A stretch of DNA of 64,000 nucleotides from Arcanobacterium pinnipediorum (GTDB lineage: Bacteria; Actinomycetota; Actinomycetes; Actinomycetales; Actinomycetaceae). Both the position numbers and the translations under genes were made by a program. The DNA lies in contig NZ_CP099547.1 in NCBI RefSeq assembly GCF_023973165.1, positions 1,736,001-1,800,000 on the forward strand, read 5' to 3'. Below are positions 9,447-18,857 of this stretch, piece after piece (the first letter of the stretch is position 1; every line of letters begins with the position of its first letter). The notes below the pieces were generated by a model. The model did not search any database. It saw nothing but the letters and a program-made list of their open reading frames with translations, and had not been told where the DNA came from.

Positions 9447-9497
9447 CGAGGGTATGGTTGGAAATAACGAGATTTTTCAACCATACCCTCGTTTTTT
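9447..9497 (+). terminator. rho-independent terminator after the ABC ATPase gene
   Basis: Arms CGAGGGTATGGTTG and CAACCATACCCTCG form a long perfect stem, followed by TTTTTTATT on the plus strand. Confidence 0.9.
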
Positions 9498-9550
9498 ATT
9501 GACCCAGGTATTATGAACTTATTGCCCTAGGTATTATGAACTATTGCTAG
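9498..9550 (+). repeat. 23-bp tandem direct repeat before the DUF4032 gene
   Basis: Two copies of a 22-23 bp unit at 9498-9519 and 9521-9542 share CAGGTATTATGAACT or TAGGTATTATGAACT, and a partial third copy (ATTGCTAG) follows. They lie directly upstream of the DUF4032 gene and contain TATTAT -10-like hexamers. They could be regulator-binding sites or a local duplication. Confidence 0.6.
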
Positions 9551-9584
9551 ATACGTTCACACAAACTTGTCAGGATCTACGCTT

Positions 9585-10835
9585 ATGCCGAAAACTCTTC
9601 AAATCACATCCGCCACCGTCAGCCCTGCGCTGCTAGATTTACCGTGGAATATCGCGTTAGAAGAGTGGCCAGATGAGATCGTGACAAAGTTACCTCGCGG
9701 TATTTCTCGGCATATCGTGCGCTTCGTTCGCCTAGAAAACCAAATCATCGCCGTCAAAGAAATCGGGGAAAGCGTTGCTTATCGCGAATATGAAATGTTG
9801 CGCAACCTCGAACGTCTCGATGCGCCATGCGTTGAACCATTCGCTGTGGTTTCCGGGCGCACCTCAGATGACGGTGAGCCACTCAACGCCGTACTCGTCA
9901 CCAAACACCTACCATTTTCACTCCCCTACCGAGCCTTGTTTGGGCAACAAACTATGCGAGCTGAAACGGTAGACCGGCTCATCGATGCTTTAACCGTCCT
10001 CATGGTTCGTCTCCACCTACTCGGATTTTTCTGGGGCGACGTCTCACTATCCAACACGTTGTTTTTGCGCTCGGCAGGCGAATTTGCCGCCTACCTCGTG
10101 GACGCAGAAACCGGCGAAATTGAAGACAACCTATCCCAGCGCAAACGGTTTTACGATATCGACGTTGCTCGCACGAACATCATCGGCGAATTGATGGATC
10201 TGCAAGCTGGCGGCGTCCTCGGCGAAGACTTTAACGCAATCGCCGTCGGCGATCGTTTTGAGCGACGCTACCGCGAACTATGGACTGAACTGACCAGTGC
10301 CGAATCATTCTCACTCAACGAACGCTGGCGGGTAGATGCGCGCATCCGCCGTCTCAATGAGCTTGGCTTCGAGGTTGGCGAACTCGAAATGAAGACCGAT
10401 ATCGACGGCACTCACCTATCTATCCAACCGAAAGTGGTTGATGCTGGGCATTATTCACGTAAAATTATGCGGTTAACCGGCATGGACGTCGAAGAAGCCC
10501 AAGCGCGTCGAATGATGAATGATATTGACGGCTATCGGGCTATGAACAGGCAATGGAATGTGCCAGATTCTATTGTGGCCCATGAGTGGATGGCGAACGT
10601 CTATGAACCGGCGGTCAATGCGATCCCACATAATTTGCGCGGCAAGCTCCAGCCGGCTCAGTTATTCCATGAAATTCTCGAACATCGCTGGTATATCGCG
10701 GAACATGCCGGGCATGATATTCCGTTGTTGGACGCAGTGCGTTCCTACGTCCATAATGTTCTACCCTCACACCGTGAGGAAGTGGCGATTCTTGAGCGCG
10801 ATAACCCGCATGAGCCTGATGATTACTACATGTAA
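9585..10835 (+). CDS. DUF4032 protein with kinase-like fold
   Basis: A 416-residue protein of the actinobacterial DUF4032 family. The N-terminal half resembles lipopolysaccharide/aminoglycoside-type kinases: VKEIGESVAYREYEML, then LHLLGFFWGDVSLSNTLF with a catalytic-loop-like D and N, then YLVDAETGE in the place of the metal-binding DFG. The C-terminal half (about residues 210-400) is the DUF4032 region. I chose the ATG at MPKTLQITSA, preceded by AGGAT. A TTG 18 bp upstream in the same frame is an alternative. The biochemical role is unknown. Confidence 0.8.
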   Translation: MPKTLQITSATVSPALLDLPWNIALEEWPDEIVTKLPRGISRHIVRFVRLENQIIAVKEIGESVAYREYEMLRNLERLDAPCVEPFAVVSGRTSDDGEPLNAVLVTKHLPFSLPYRALFGQQTMRAETVDRLIDALTVLMVRLHLLGFFWGDVSLSNTLFLRSAGEFAAYLVDAETGEIEDNLSQRKRFYDIDVARTNIIGELMDLQAGGVLGEDFNAIAVGDRFERRYRELWTELTSAESFSLNERWRVDARIRRLNELGFEVGELEMKTDIDGTHLSIQPKVVDAGHYSRKIMRLTGMDVEEAQARRMMNDIDGYRAMNRQWNVPDSIVAHEWMANVYEPAVNAIPHNLRGKLQPAQLFHEILEHRWYIAEHAGHDIPLLDAVRSYVHNVLPSHREEVAILERDNPHEPDDYYM

Positions 10836-10870
10836 CAATCGTCTTCTGTAGTTTTTCTGCGATCTTCAGA

Positions 10871-10918
10871 CTTTCAACTGGTCTTTCAACTGGTCTTTCA
10901 ACCTGTCTTTCAACTGGC
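10871..10918. repeat. four 12-bp tandem repeats overlapping the recR stop codon
   Basis: Four copies of CTTTCAACTGGT-like units (third copy CTTTCAACCTGT). On the minus strand each unit carries TGA in the recR frame, so the recR stop is followed by three further in-frame stop copies at 12-bp spacing. Confidence 0.8.
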
Positions 10919-11527
10919 AGGGGTGTGGATACGTTGGCGGCCTTCGAGTGCGCGTGAGATAGTGACTTCATCGGCGTATTCAAGATCGCCACCCACTGGG
11001 AGTCCAGAGGCGAGTCGCGAAACTATCACACCCATGTGGGCTAAGTTGATGGCGAGATATGTTGCAGTGGCTTCACCTTCAACGTTAGGGTCCATTGCCA
11101 AAATGATTTCCTCAACACCGCCTTGTTGAATACGGGCATAGAGTTCGCGAATACGTAGATTATCTGGCCCGACTCCACCGATAGGATCGATCGCGCCGCC
11201 GAGCACATGATATTTTCCGCGATACTCGCGGGATCGTTCAATTGCGATGATGTCTTTAGCTTCTTCTACTACGCAGATCGTGGAGTCGATCCGGCGTAGG
11301 TCAGAACAGATTCGGCATAGGTCACCTTCGGCAATGTTGCCACATACCCGACAAAAATGTACTTTCGCCTTGACCGCTTGTAGGGAATCGATCAGCGCAA
11401 CGACGTCGTCGTCATCGGCTTCGAGGAGATGGAAGGCGATCCGTTGCGCACTTTTTGGACCAACGCCAGGCAGGCGGCCGAGTTCATCAATGAGTGATTG
11501 CAGCGCGCCATCATATACGCCAGCCAC
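10910..11527 (-). CDS. recR: recombination protein RecR
   Basis: A 205-residue protein. The N-terminal helix-hairpin-helix region [20 protein letters not shown] is followed by the zinc finger [16 protein letters not shown] (residues 58-73) and a Toprim domain ([14 protein letters not shown] and [14 protein letters not shown]). RecR works with RecF/RecO at gaps in daughter strands. The GTG start overlaps the dnaX stop by one base (TAGTG) with GGAGGTGA just upstream inside dnaX, so translation is coupled. The recR-dnaX neighbourhood is conserved across many bacteria. Confidence 0.95.
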   Translation of the reverse strand: MAGVYDGALQSLIDELGRLPGVGPKSAQRIAFHLLEADDDDVVALIDSLQAVKAKVHFCRVCGNIAEGDLCRICSDLRRIDSTICVVEEAKDIIAIERSREYRGKYHVLGGAIDPIGGVGPDNLRIRELYARIQQGGVEEIILAMDPNVEGEATATYLAINLAHMGVIVSRLASGLPVGGDLEYADEVTISRALEGRQRIHTPAS

Positions 11528-14211
11528 TATTCACCTCCGTTATTGTCTGGAATTTCTTCTATTACTGTTGCGTGGAACGTATCCATGAGAACTCGTATTC
11601 CCACTAGTGGCGATTCGCTGATGTCGGGATCATCTTCGCTAACTTCTTCCCATTCGGAAAATTCTTCTGATTGGGAACCAGGATTATTTTCGACGACGTG
11701 GTGAGGCCGAGTATCCCAAGGTCGCTGCGGTTGCATGGCAGGAACTGGGTTTGGTGGTGGCATAGGTTGGGAGCTAACCGGAGGCATATTGTGTTCTACT
11801 GGCGTTTCTTTGGGAGTAGAAACCGAAACAGAGTGTTGTACCCACGAATGGGGTGTGGGAGTGGGTGCAGTATCGCCATAGTTGCCCGTATCTCCTGGAT
11901 ATTCAAGTGGAGGAATATCGGGCATCGGTTCGGCAAAAAATGGAATATCTGGCTCAGACCCAGCGGTTGCGGATATGGATTGGGACGATACCGGGGCATT
12001 TGGCACCGGGGCACTCAATTGCGGATCATTTGGCGCCGGAGTAGGTGCCGGTGAGGTGAGTATTGGCGTGGCAGCTAGCGGGGTTGCCGGTGCCATCGCC
12101 TCATCGTGATCTGCCGGTAGTTCCTGTGGCTGAGGCTGATCTACCTGAATATGGTCTTCTCCGTGCAGTTGAATTGTACGATCAACAACGCCAGCTAAGA
12201 CTCCCGATGGATCGACATCTGCTTCTTGCGGATCGGTACCTACAGCGGTTGCCAACTCCGCTGGCGGATTTTCAACGCCGACTGCTCTTTCATCCTCGTC
12301 GTTTTCGAAATCGGCCGTATATTCTTGAACTGGCGACGGTGTTTGGTCAAGAACGGCCTCGGCTTTTGGGGGTGTTGAGCCTTCGTCTGGAACAGCAGTA
12401 ACGGATATTTCAATATTGAGAATTTCTCTGATCACAGCAGCGACATGCGTACCAGAATTTCGTTGATTAAATCGTTGCGCAACCGCTGGCATAGCAAAGG
12501 CGATCTGTAGCGTGTTGTCTTGCACGATAAGCGGACGCGCTCCTGCATGAAGCTGGTTGCGAACCAAACCACCAAGATGTGGATGAGTGACAATGTTGTT
12601 CCACGCGCCAGCAATCTTATCGAAAACAGCTGATGCGGGACCAGCAGTTGCCACACGTGCCTGTACAGCTGCAGAATCAGGTAAATCTCGTGGGATCATG
12701 GGCGGAACAAGTGGTTTATTCTCCACATCAGCCACTTGTGTATCACGCGTTCGAGAATCATCCACACGTCCCGGACTACCTCCTGTTGATGGTTGGGATT
12801 GCGCCGGGATCGGTGCGTTAGATGGTGCCGGCATACCTGCAGTAGAAGCCGGCATCGAAGGAATTGGTGGGACCTGTGTTTCCGCTTTCGCTGAATCTGG
12901 TGACACTACCGGAGAAACTGGCGGCTGATGTCCCAAAGTTCCTTGCTCGCTTTGCGAAACTGGCGGCTGATAGGTTGCCCGAGCCGGCGAAGAATCAGCC
13001 GGAAGTTCAACTTGTGGCGTGGCTGGTTTCTTCCATTTTGCTAATTCGGGTGGCGGGCTAGAAACTCGCCCTCCTTCTGGCTCTGCAGATTCGGCCGACG
13101 TCTTTCGATCGCCTGCACTCTCTGCCTGAGCCACAACCAGACGGGCACATAGTAATTCGAGTTGTAGGCGTGGTGAAGTAGCACCCACCATCATGTTCAA
13201 GGCTTCGTGAGTAATATCAGCGCATCGCGAGGCTCGTGGAGCACCTAACGCTTTCGCCTGTTCATCCATGCGTGCGTACTGATCATCTGGAACTGAGACG
13301 AAAATATCCCGAGATGCTTGCCCAGTTAATGCAATAATCACCACATCACGTAAGCGTTGCAAAAGATCCTCAACGAAACGCCGTGGATCATGACCGGAGG
13401 TAACCACTGAGTCAACAACACCGAACAATGCCGCTCCGTCTCGTTGGGCAATAGCACTAACGGCGTCGTCGAGCAGATGTGCCGAAGTGTAACCTAGCAA
13501 CGCTACTGCTCTATCGTAATCTAAGGAATGAGAATCTGATCCACCAATGATTTGATCGAGAACAGAAAGCGTATCGCGCACCGATCCAGTGCCTGCACGG
13601 ATCACAAGATTGAGCACATCCTTTGATGCACTAACACCTTCCATTGCACACAATCGCGCCAAATATTTTTCCAAATCAACCGGCGGAACAAGACGGAAGG
13701 GATAATGGTGGGTACGTGATCGGATCGTACCAATCACTTTATCTGGTTCCGTAGTTGCGAAAATGAACTTCACATGCTCGGGCGGTTCTTCAACTAGTTT
13801 CAATAGTGCGTTAAAGCCTTGATTTGAGACCATATGAGCTTCGTCGATAATGAAGATCTTGAATCGGTCACGCACTGGCGCGAACCCGGCTTGCTCACGT
13901 AGATCACGAGCATCATCTACACCGCCATGCGATGCGGCATCCATCTCGACAACATCGAGTGATCCAGAACCATCACGTGCTAAATCACGACATGACTCAC
14001 ACTCCCCACACGGGGTATCAGTTGGATACTGGGCACAGTTCAAACACCGCGCCAAAATGCGAGCCGATGTGGTTTTCCCACATCCGCGAGGACCAGAAAA
14101 TAAGTACGCATGGGTAGTACGCCCCGCTGCCAACGCTGCTTTTAGCGGCGCGACAACGTGGTCTTGCCCAATGACTTCTTGGAAGGACTGTGGCCGGTAA
14201 CGGCGATACAT
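11527..14211 (-). CDS. dnaX: DNA polymerase III subunits gamma and tau
   Basis: Clamp-loader ATPase of about 894 residues. Starting at [19 protein letters not shown], it shows Walker [13 protein letters not shown], a zinc module ([19 protein letters not shown]), Walker B FIIDEAHM and sensor 1 FIFATTEP. After about residue 370 comes a long Pro/Ala-rich, poorly ordered linker and a tau-type C-terminal region. The start is ambiguous: an in-frame GTG lies 12 bp upstream (14223) and longer frames exist. No classic programmed-frameshift site for gamma was spotted. recR is coupled downstream. Confidence 0.93.
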   Translation of the reverse strand: MYRRYRPQSFQEVIGQDHVVAPLKAALAAGRTTHAYLFSGPRGCGKTTSARILARCLNCAQYPTDTPCGECESCRDLARDGSGSLDVVEMDAASHGGVDDARDLREQAGFAPVRDRFKIFIIDEAHMVSNQGFNALLKLVEEPPEHVKFIFATTEPDKVIGTIRSRTHHYPFRLVPPVDLEKYLARLCAMEGVSASKDVLNLVIRAGTGSVRDTLSVLDQIIGGSDSHSLDYDRAVALLGYTSAHLLDDAVSAIAQRDGAALFGVVDSVVTSGHDPRRFVEDLLQRLRDVVIIALTGQASRDIFVSVPDDQYARMDEQAKALGAPRASRCADITHEALNMMVGATSPRLQLELLCARLVVAQAESAGDRKTSAESAEPEGGRVSSPPPELAKWKKPATPQVELPADSSPARATYQPPVSQSEQGTLGHQPPVSPVVSPDSAKAETQVPPIPSMPASTAGMPAPSNAPIPAQSQPSTGGSPGRVDDSRTRDTQVADVENKPLVPPMIPRDLPDSAAVQARVATAGPASAVFDKIAGAWNNIVTHPHLGGLVRNQLHAGARPLIVQDNTLQIAFAMPAVAQRFNQRNSGTHVAAVIREILNIEISVTAVPDEGSTPPKAEAVLDQTPSPVQEYTADFENDEDERAVGVENPPAELATAVGTDPQEADVDPSGVLAGVVDRTIQLHGEDHIQVDQPQPQELPADHDEAMAPATPLAATPILTSPAPTPAPNDPQLSAPVPNAPVSSQSISATAGSEPDIPFFAEPMPDIPPLEYPGDTGNYGDTAPTPTPHSWVQHSVSVSTPKETPVEHNMPPVSSQPMPPPNPVPAMQPQRPWDTRPHHVVENNPGSQSEEFSEWEEVSEDDPDISESPLVGIRVLMDTFHATVIEEIPDNNGGE

Positions 14212-14448
14212 GGCTACGCTCACAGATACTATCTTACTCGACTCTTCCCACACCTGACTCGTCGTATGCATAGCCTTACCCACACCGTGGATAACGCACT
14301 TTTATCCACTTTGGCGATAAGCAGGCTTGGCCCCTGCGATAACACGTTGTTACCTATCAGCCAAAATAATGAACCTACGAATCTCAAGTGATCGCTGTTG
14401 ATTGGGGAAACTGCACGCCGGAAAGATGATAGCCCAATAAAAATAAAA

Positions 14449-14537
14449 GGACTCCTCACGCACCCGCCAGAGCCCGGTCTCCTTGCTGCATTCCTGCCCT
14501 GGGGAATTAACCTAAGATGACGCCACGTGAGGAGTCG
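14449..14537 (-). ncRNA. ffs: signal recognition particle RNA, small bacterial type
   Basis: On the minus strand this is an 87-89 nt hairpin RNA closed by complementary ends (CGTGAGGAGT with ACTCCTCACG). It contains the SRP domain IV core GGGCAGGAATGCAGCAAGG followed by AGACCGGGCTCTGGC on the return strand, matching the 4.5S-type SRP RNA. Its position just upstream of dnaX, next to a tRNA-Ser, is common in bacteria. Confidence 0.9.
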
Positions 14538-14663
14538 ACTTTCAGTGTACGCGAAATTCTCTGATGATGCTAATTTATTGCCTAGGTAACATCCCACCGA
14601 TTCGCACCTACTTGTGTTTTCATATACGATTAACGGGTACGTCACCACTGGTGACGCGCACCA

Positions 14664-14751
14664 GGAGGATTCGCCTAGTGGCCTATGGCGCACGCTTGGA
14701 AAGCGTGTTGGGTGCAAGCCCTCGGGGGTTCGAATCCCCCATCCTCCGCCA
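14664..14751 (+). tRNA. tRNA-Ser (GGA anticodon)
   Basis: Class II tRNA with long variable arm. The acceptor arms are GGAGGAT and ATCCTCC, the anticodon stem holds CTTGGAAAG (anticodon GGA), and the variable arm is TGTTGGGTGCAAGCCCTCG. The T-arm is GGGGGTTCGAATCCCCC. The discriminator G is followed by an encoded CCA (14749-14751). Confidence 0.95.
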
Positions 14752-14752
14752 T

Positions 14753-14787
14753 TTCCCCCGATCAATACATTGCTCGGGGGAATTTTC
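14753..14787 (+). terminator. terminator of tRNA-Ser
   Basis: Arms TTCCCCCGA and CTCGGGGGAA followed by TTTTCATT on the plus strand, starting two bases after the CCA end. Confidence 0.85.
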
Positions 14788-15149
14788 ATTCCGATGGGCG
14801 CGATAAAAACGAGACTTCTAGCACGTTGGCGCAATACCGGGCATACATCGCCCCAAATACCCCAAGTGGATCTACTCCATGCGTCAAGAAGTCTTCTCAG
14901 CCTGCTACCACAGTCTTGTAGAGCGGCAGCACTTCACTACTGCCAGTTGTGACGCAATGAAATATGATATCGAACTTACGCTAGGTGCCGTCCGCCTTCT
15001 TGGTACATCCAAGTCCAACAACATAAGTTTTCTCCCCGTTACCCATTACATCTGTAAACACATAGAGGCGGTAGAAGACATCTTGACGTCTTCTACCACC
15101 TCTATATGTTTTATGAAACCGCTGGTTTCAATGAGTATCGGTTAGCCGA
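14788..15149. other. gene-free gap with possible coding remnants
   Basis: No convincing complete gene was found. On the minus strand a frame running into 14981 reads DVFYRLYVFTDVMGNGEK followed by TYVVGLGCTKKADGT and a stop, which looks coding-like. A second short frame just below it reads FDIIFHCVTTGSSEVLPLYK. They may be decayed gene fragments. A hairpin at 15063-15104 lies at the surface-protein end. Confidence 0.35.
15063..15104 (-). terminator. probable terminator of the large surface-protein gene
   Basis: Arms TAGAGGCGGTAGAAGAC and GTCTTCTACCACCTCTA, 17 bp with one mismatch, 45 bp downstream of the surface-protein stop. The following T-run is weak on both strands (TGTGTTT on the minus, TATGTTTTA on the plus), so direction is less certain. 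Confidence 0.6.
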
Positions 15150-18100
15150 TCAGCTTAGTTTGCGTCGGATTACCAACAATACGACACCCGCAGTAACTAG
15201 CAGACCAACCAAGCCGGCGCCAAACGCAATGCCTAGACCGGTCTTAGCCAATCCTGGTACAGGATTCTTTGTGTAGCTATTGACGAATTCAACTACTACC
15301 GTGTCACCTACTGCTACAACGTTTCCTGCCTTTTCTTTCGGCATGAGCAAATTGTAGCCATCAATCTCGTAACGCCCCTCAACCTCAGAGACTACACAAG
15401 TTGCGCCAGTAGGAATGTTCTCTACCAGAACAGAGTCGCCTGCCTTGGTGCGAACAGTTCCACTCATCGTTTCAGAATCCACACCGGTGGTGCAGGTATA
15501 AGCGAATTCAAACTGTAGATTCTTTGCCGATTCAGGGGCTTCAGGATTGAGCTTCTTCTCAATCATCAAGCGACCTACGTGGCGAGTGTATTCATTGGTG
15601 GCTTCCACGGCAATTTCTGCCTTGTCAGCTACGGTGAAAGTTACTTCGTTACCGTCGGTCTTCACACCATCAACAGAGACGGCGGTGGCCAAATCAGTAT
15701 CGGCAACCGAAGCATCCTGTTCAGTCAAAGTACAAGAACCAGTTGGAACATCAGCAACCGAAGCAGTCCAGTTATTAGCCTTGTTCAAGGTGAGACTACC
15801 AGCAGGAATAGATTCCACACCAGCTTCGTCAACACACTTGTAATCAAAAACAACCTCAGCCGGAGCCTTGTGCATACCAGTACCAGTGAAGGACTTAGCT
15901 ACAGTGAAACCACCAACCAAACGGGTGTAGTGGTTAGTCACCACAGCCTTAGCATCCCCATCCTTAGCGATGGTGACAACGGCACCGTCTTGACCATCAA
16001 CCGTGTAAGTGGTAGCCAAAGCAAAACCAGTCTTGTTAGCGCCGTCAAGCTCTTCGATAGTACAAGTGGTACCTACCGGCAAAACCGGGCCAGCAACCTC
16101 AGTACCATCAGCAGGAAGATCAACCTCTACAGCCGCGTCAGTACCACACTTGTAGCTAACCTTGAAACTCTCATCAGTAGCAGGAGTGTAATCACCAGTG
16201 ACCTTCTTAGCCAGCTTGAAAGTACCGGTGTACTGGGTATAGGTGTTAGTAACGGTGACAACCTGTGCCAAGTCTGGCGCTCCAGCAATTGTAATTTCAT
16301 TAGTTGGCACGCCTCCAACAGAGTAGGCGGTGGCAACACTATGGTTGTCACGAGCAGCTGAATCTGCAACCTCAGTTACAGTACAAACGGTGCCCACAGG
16401 AATGTTATCCACTGTCACAGCGTCACCATTGAACGGGAGCGCCACGGTCACCGGAGCAGCGGTACCGCAGGTGTACTGCACCTGGAAGTCGTCTTGGTCA
16501 GCTCCCTTGTAGCCTTCCACATCCTTCTTGATCTGGAAAGATCCAGACTTTTGTGCGTAATTATTGTCAAATACAAGGGCGGCAGCGGCGGTGCCATTGG
16601 AGGTGTCAGCGATCGTGACAGTTTGTTCTGCCGGCTTCGTCCAGGTGAAATGATCAGGATCGAAGTTAGCGGCATCAGTCTCAGTCACAGTACAGGTAGT
16701 ACCAACCGGCAAACTTACACCAGCAGCAACCTTAACTCCATCACCCTTCACGGTAACAGAACCAGTAGTCGCATCGACATCATCACAAATGTAATCAAAG
16801 ACGAAATCTCGAGTCACGAAATCAGCCGCATTATCACCCGAAACCGTCTTCGACACCATGAAATCAGCCTTCAAGGATTTCAACGTATTCGTTAAAGCGA
16901 CCTCAAGGATTTCCTGATCTTCAATTGTCAGCTCTAAGGTCTCCCCCTTTGTAAAACCTCGCTTAAACTCAGGCACATCCCAAACCATGCCATCAAGCGC
17001 GGGAGTATTAGAAAGATCCTCAGTCATAAAAACCTTCGTCCCCTTGGGGAAAGTTCCCGGGAAGTTACTCTTCTCACCCGAGGAAACGTCGAAGACGCTC
17101 ACACCACTTCGCTTATCGGCGTTCACAGTACCATAAGGAGTCCAATCAGGATATTCGTCGACCGTAGCGGTCCCAGGTAAAGTCCAATTCGCCGTCACCG
17201 GGAATTTTGAGCCAGCTGGCAATTCATGCGCTTTAGGACCAGCCACACCCTTAACCACACGGAAGCTTCCAAAACCAGGCTTCATCTCAATCGTCACTGA
17301 GGACTGATTAGCATAAGAAGTCTCAGTTCGAGCATTTAATTGCACCTCATCCAACGAGATATCATTCGCATAGATGAAGCCAGGAACCACTTGACCGTCA
17401 TGAGAAACCGGAGTGCTGATTGGATTAATGCGGTAGTTATGATCCTTCTTGAACGGACCAGTTACAGTAACTCGAGCTTGGGAACCAGAATCAGAATCAG
17501 TCAGAACGTCAACCTTAATCTCCCAGCCATTAGTAGCTCCTGGAGCGCTAACATCGAGAAGATATTCAGCACCGGTATAGTTCTCAGGATGATCCTTACC
17601 ATCAAACTGGATAAGCGCCCAGTCTTCGAGCTCTGCAAAACGCTGTCCGGGACCAAGATTCTCAGTGAAAACTAGAGTCTGAGGAGTGACTCCATCAAAA
17701 GTCTTATTGATCCCAGCCTTATCAAACACAGCTTGAAGTTTTTCGGTACCAAACAGAACCTTCCACACAAACTTGTTGCCGTTAGCTCGAGGCGTATCAA
17801 CAGCCTTAGTTAGAGCAACATACGGATTATATTTAGGAGGCACTACCACTGCACCATCAATGCCTCCACCACCGGGAAGCTCTACCATCTCAGTGTCATC
17901 ATCAGACAAAGTCAATTCCACAAAATTAGCTGTAGTCTCTAAGACTGCCTGAACCTGCAGCGTCGCAGTACCTTGAATATCGGCGGAACCGTTCGCGATC
18001 CTCTCATCAATACCGGCGTTAAAAGTACACTCCAGCTTGGTATAAGCAATCGCACATGAGCCAACACCACTACCCTGCAGTTCCAACGGCACGGTCGTAT

Positions 18101-18482
18101 CTTTATCCCAGAACCTAAACTCTGACGGTAAGGCTACGGTAAAGCCATCGCCCGCAGTCAACGGGTCCTTGGTCTGATCCGCGGCCCACTCGAACTTTAA
18201 ATTAGCCCAATTACCCTTGGTAAGTTTCTCACCAGGCCGTTCATTACCATTCGCGGCATTTAGTTTAGTTATAGAAAACTCACTAAACACAATCTTCTCA
18301 CTACCCCGCGGCGCTGCAATAGCGTTGGATATTGGGGCGAAAACAGCCCCAGCCACTACGAGGAAAACAACCGCGAATAGCGACACTACGCGATGTAGCA
18401 AACTAGCGGATCGGCTAGGGGTCTTCCCTATTTCTCGGCGGAAGCGATTACTCGTTCCTAGTTGTGCACTCTGATTTTGCAC
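15150..18482 (-). CDS. cell-wall-anchored surface protein with DUF5979-type repeats
   Basis: About 1110 residues. An N-terminal export signal (VVSLFAVVFLVVAGAVFA, then NAIAAP) precedes an adhesin-like N-terminal region of about 400 residues. About six repeats of roughly 100 residues follow, each starting with a KxVxG-like strand, holding a Cys pair (YKCGT ... GTTCTIEE) and ending TNxYT. This pattern fits DUF5979/CnaB-like pilin domains that can form internal isopeptide bonds. The C-terminus is LAKTG, a hydrophobic segment and RRK, a sortase signal. The GTG start was chosen because GGAG lies 8 bp upstream; an ATG 33 bp earlier is in frame. Possible roles are adhesion or a pilus-like fibre. No sortase gene is in the window. 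Confidence 0.85.
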   Translation of the reverse strand: MQNQSAQLGTSNRFRREIGKTPSRSASLLHRVVSLFAVVFLVVAGAVFAPISNAIAAPRGSEKIVFSEFSITKLNAANGNERPGEKLTKGNWANLKFEWAADQTKDPLTAGDGFTVALPSEFRFWDKDTTVPLELQGSGVGSCAIAYTKLECTFNAGIDERIANGSADIQGTATLQVQAVLETTANFVELTLSDDDTEMVELPGGGGIDGAVVVPPKYNPYVALTKAVDTPRANGNKFVWKVLFGTEKLQAVFDKAGINKTFDGVTPQTLVFTENLGPGQRFAELEDWALIQFDGKDHPENYTGAEYLLDVSAPGATNGWEIKVDVLTDSDSGSQARVTVTGPFKKDHNYRINPISTPVSHDGQVVPGFIYANDISLDEVQLNARTETSYANQSSVTIEMKPGFGSFRVVKGVAGPKAHELPAGSKFPVTANWTLPGTATVDEYPDWTPYGTVNADKRSGVSVFDVSSGEKSNFPGTFPKGTKVFMTEDLSNTPALDGMVWDVPEFKRGFTKGETLELTIEDQEILEVALTNTLKSLKADFMVSKTVSGDNAADFVTRDFVFDYICDDVDATTGSVTVKGDGVKVAAGVSLPVGTTCTVTETDAANFDPDHFTWTKPAEQTVTIADTSNGTAAAALVFDNNYAQKSGSFQIKKDVEGYKGADQDDFQVQYTCGTAAPVTVALPFNGDAVTVDNIPVGTVCTVTEVADSAARDNHSVATAYSVGGVPTNEITIAGAPDLAQVVTVTNTYTQYTGTFKLAKKVTGDYTPATDESFKVSYKCGTDAAVEVDLPADGTEVAGPVLPVGTTCTIEELDGANKTGFALATTYTVDGQDGAVVTIAKDGDAKAVVTNHYTRLVGGFTVAKSFTGTGMHKAPAEVVFDYKCVDEAGVESIPAGSLTLNKANNWTASVADVPTGSCTLTEQDASVADTDLATAVSVDGVKTDGNEVTFTVADKAEIAVEATNEYTRHVGRLMIEKKLNPEAPESAKNLQFEFAYTCTTGVDSETMSGTVRTKAGDSVLVENIPTGATCVVSEVEGRYEIDGYNLLMPKEKAGNVVAVGDTVVVEFVNSYTKNPVPGLAKTGLGIAFGAGLVGLLVTAGVVLLVIRRKLS

Positions 18483-18786
18483 TACATACACTCCAGTTAC
18501 TATGTATTCTCTCAACGAGAATTTATATATAAATACACTAGTAAGTATAGGCTGATAAGAACATCACCATTAGGAAGATGCGTAAAGTCACTTGAAAAAA
18601 AGATTTATTAGAATTTGTAATACTTTTAATAAATTTTTACAGAATCGCACAATTGATACAAAATGGAAAACTGCCTTAGGGTGTAGTGCGAAGCCCCTGG
18701 CGTCTCCCGTATTCAAACCGTTTCAACTCCCCCCGAGTGTCACTACTTTCCTGGTGTGCCGCAAACACCTAAATGCTCATGATGAA
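18483..18786. other. AT-rich intergenic region between the two surface-protein genes
   Basis: AT-rich sequence upstream of the large surface-protein gene, with runs such as AAAAAAAGATTTATTAG and TTTTAATAAATTTTTAC. It probably holds the promoter and leader of that gene. No additional open frame with a ribosome site was recognised. Confidence 0.4.
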
Positions 18787-18826
18787 AATAGGGTGTGAGT
18801 AGCCGTTGCCTGCTCACACCCTATTT
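18787..18826 (-). terminator. terminator of the smaller surface-protein gene
   Basis: Arms AATAGGGTGTGAG and CTCACACCCTATT. Read on the minus strand the stem is followed by TTCATC. It lies about 30 bp after the stop of the 362-residue surface protein. Confidence 0.75.
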
Positions 18827-18857
18827 CTCACGCTATAACGCGAGGATCTTTACTACC

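Noticed and set aside
11527..14211. Programmed frameshift producing the gamma subunit of DnaX
   Set aside because: No A-rich slippery heptamer with a downstream hairpin was found at the expected position by eye.
14229..14834. Minus-strand frame of 201 codons covering SRP RNA and tRNA-Ser
   Set aside because: It runs through two RNA genes and a terminator; the apparent protein sequence is a by-product of those.
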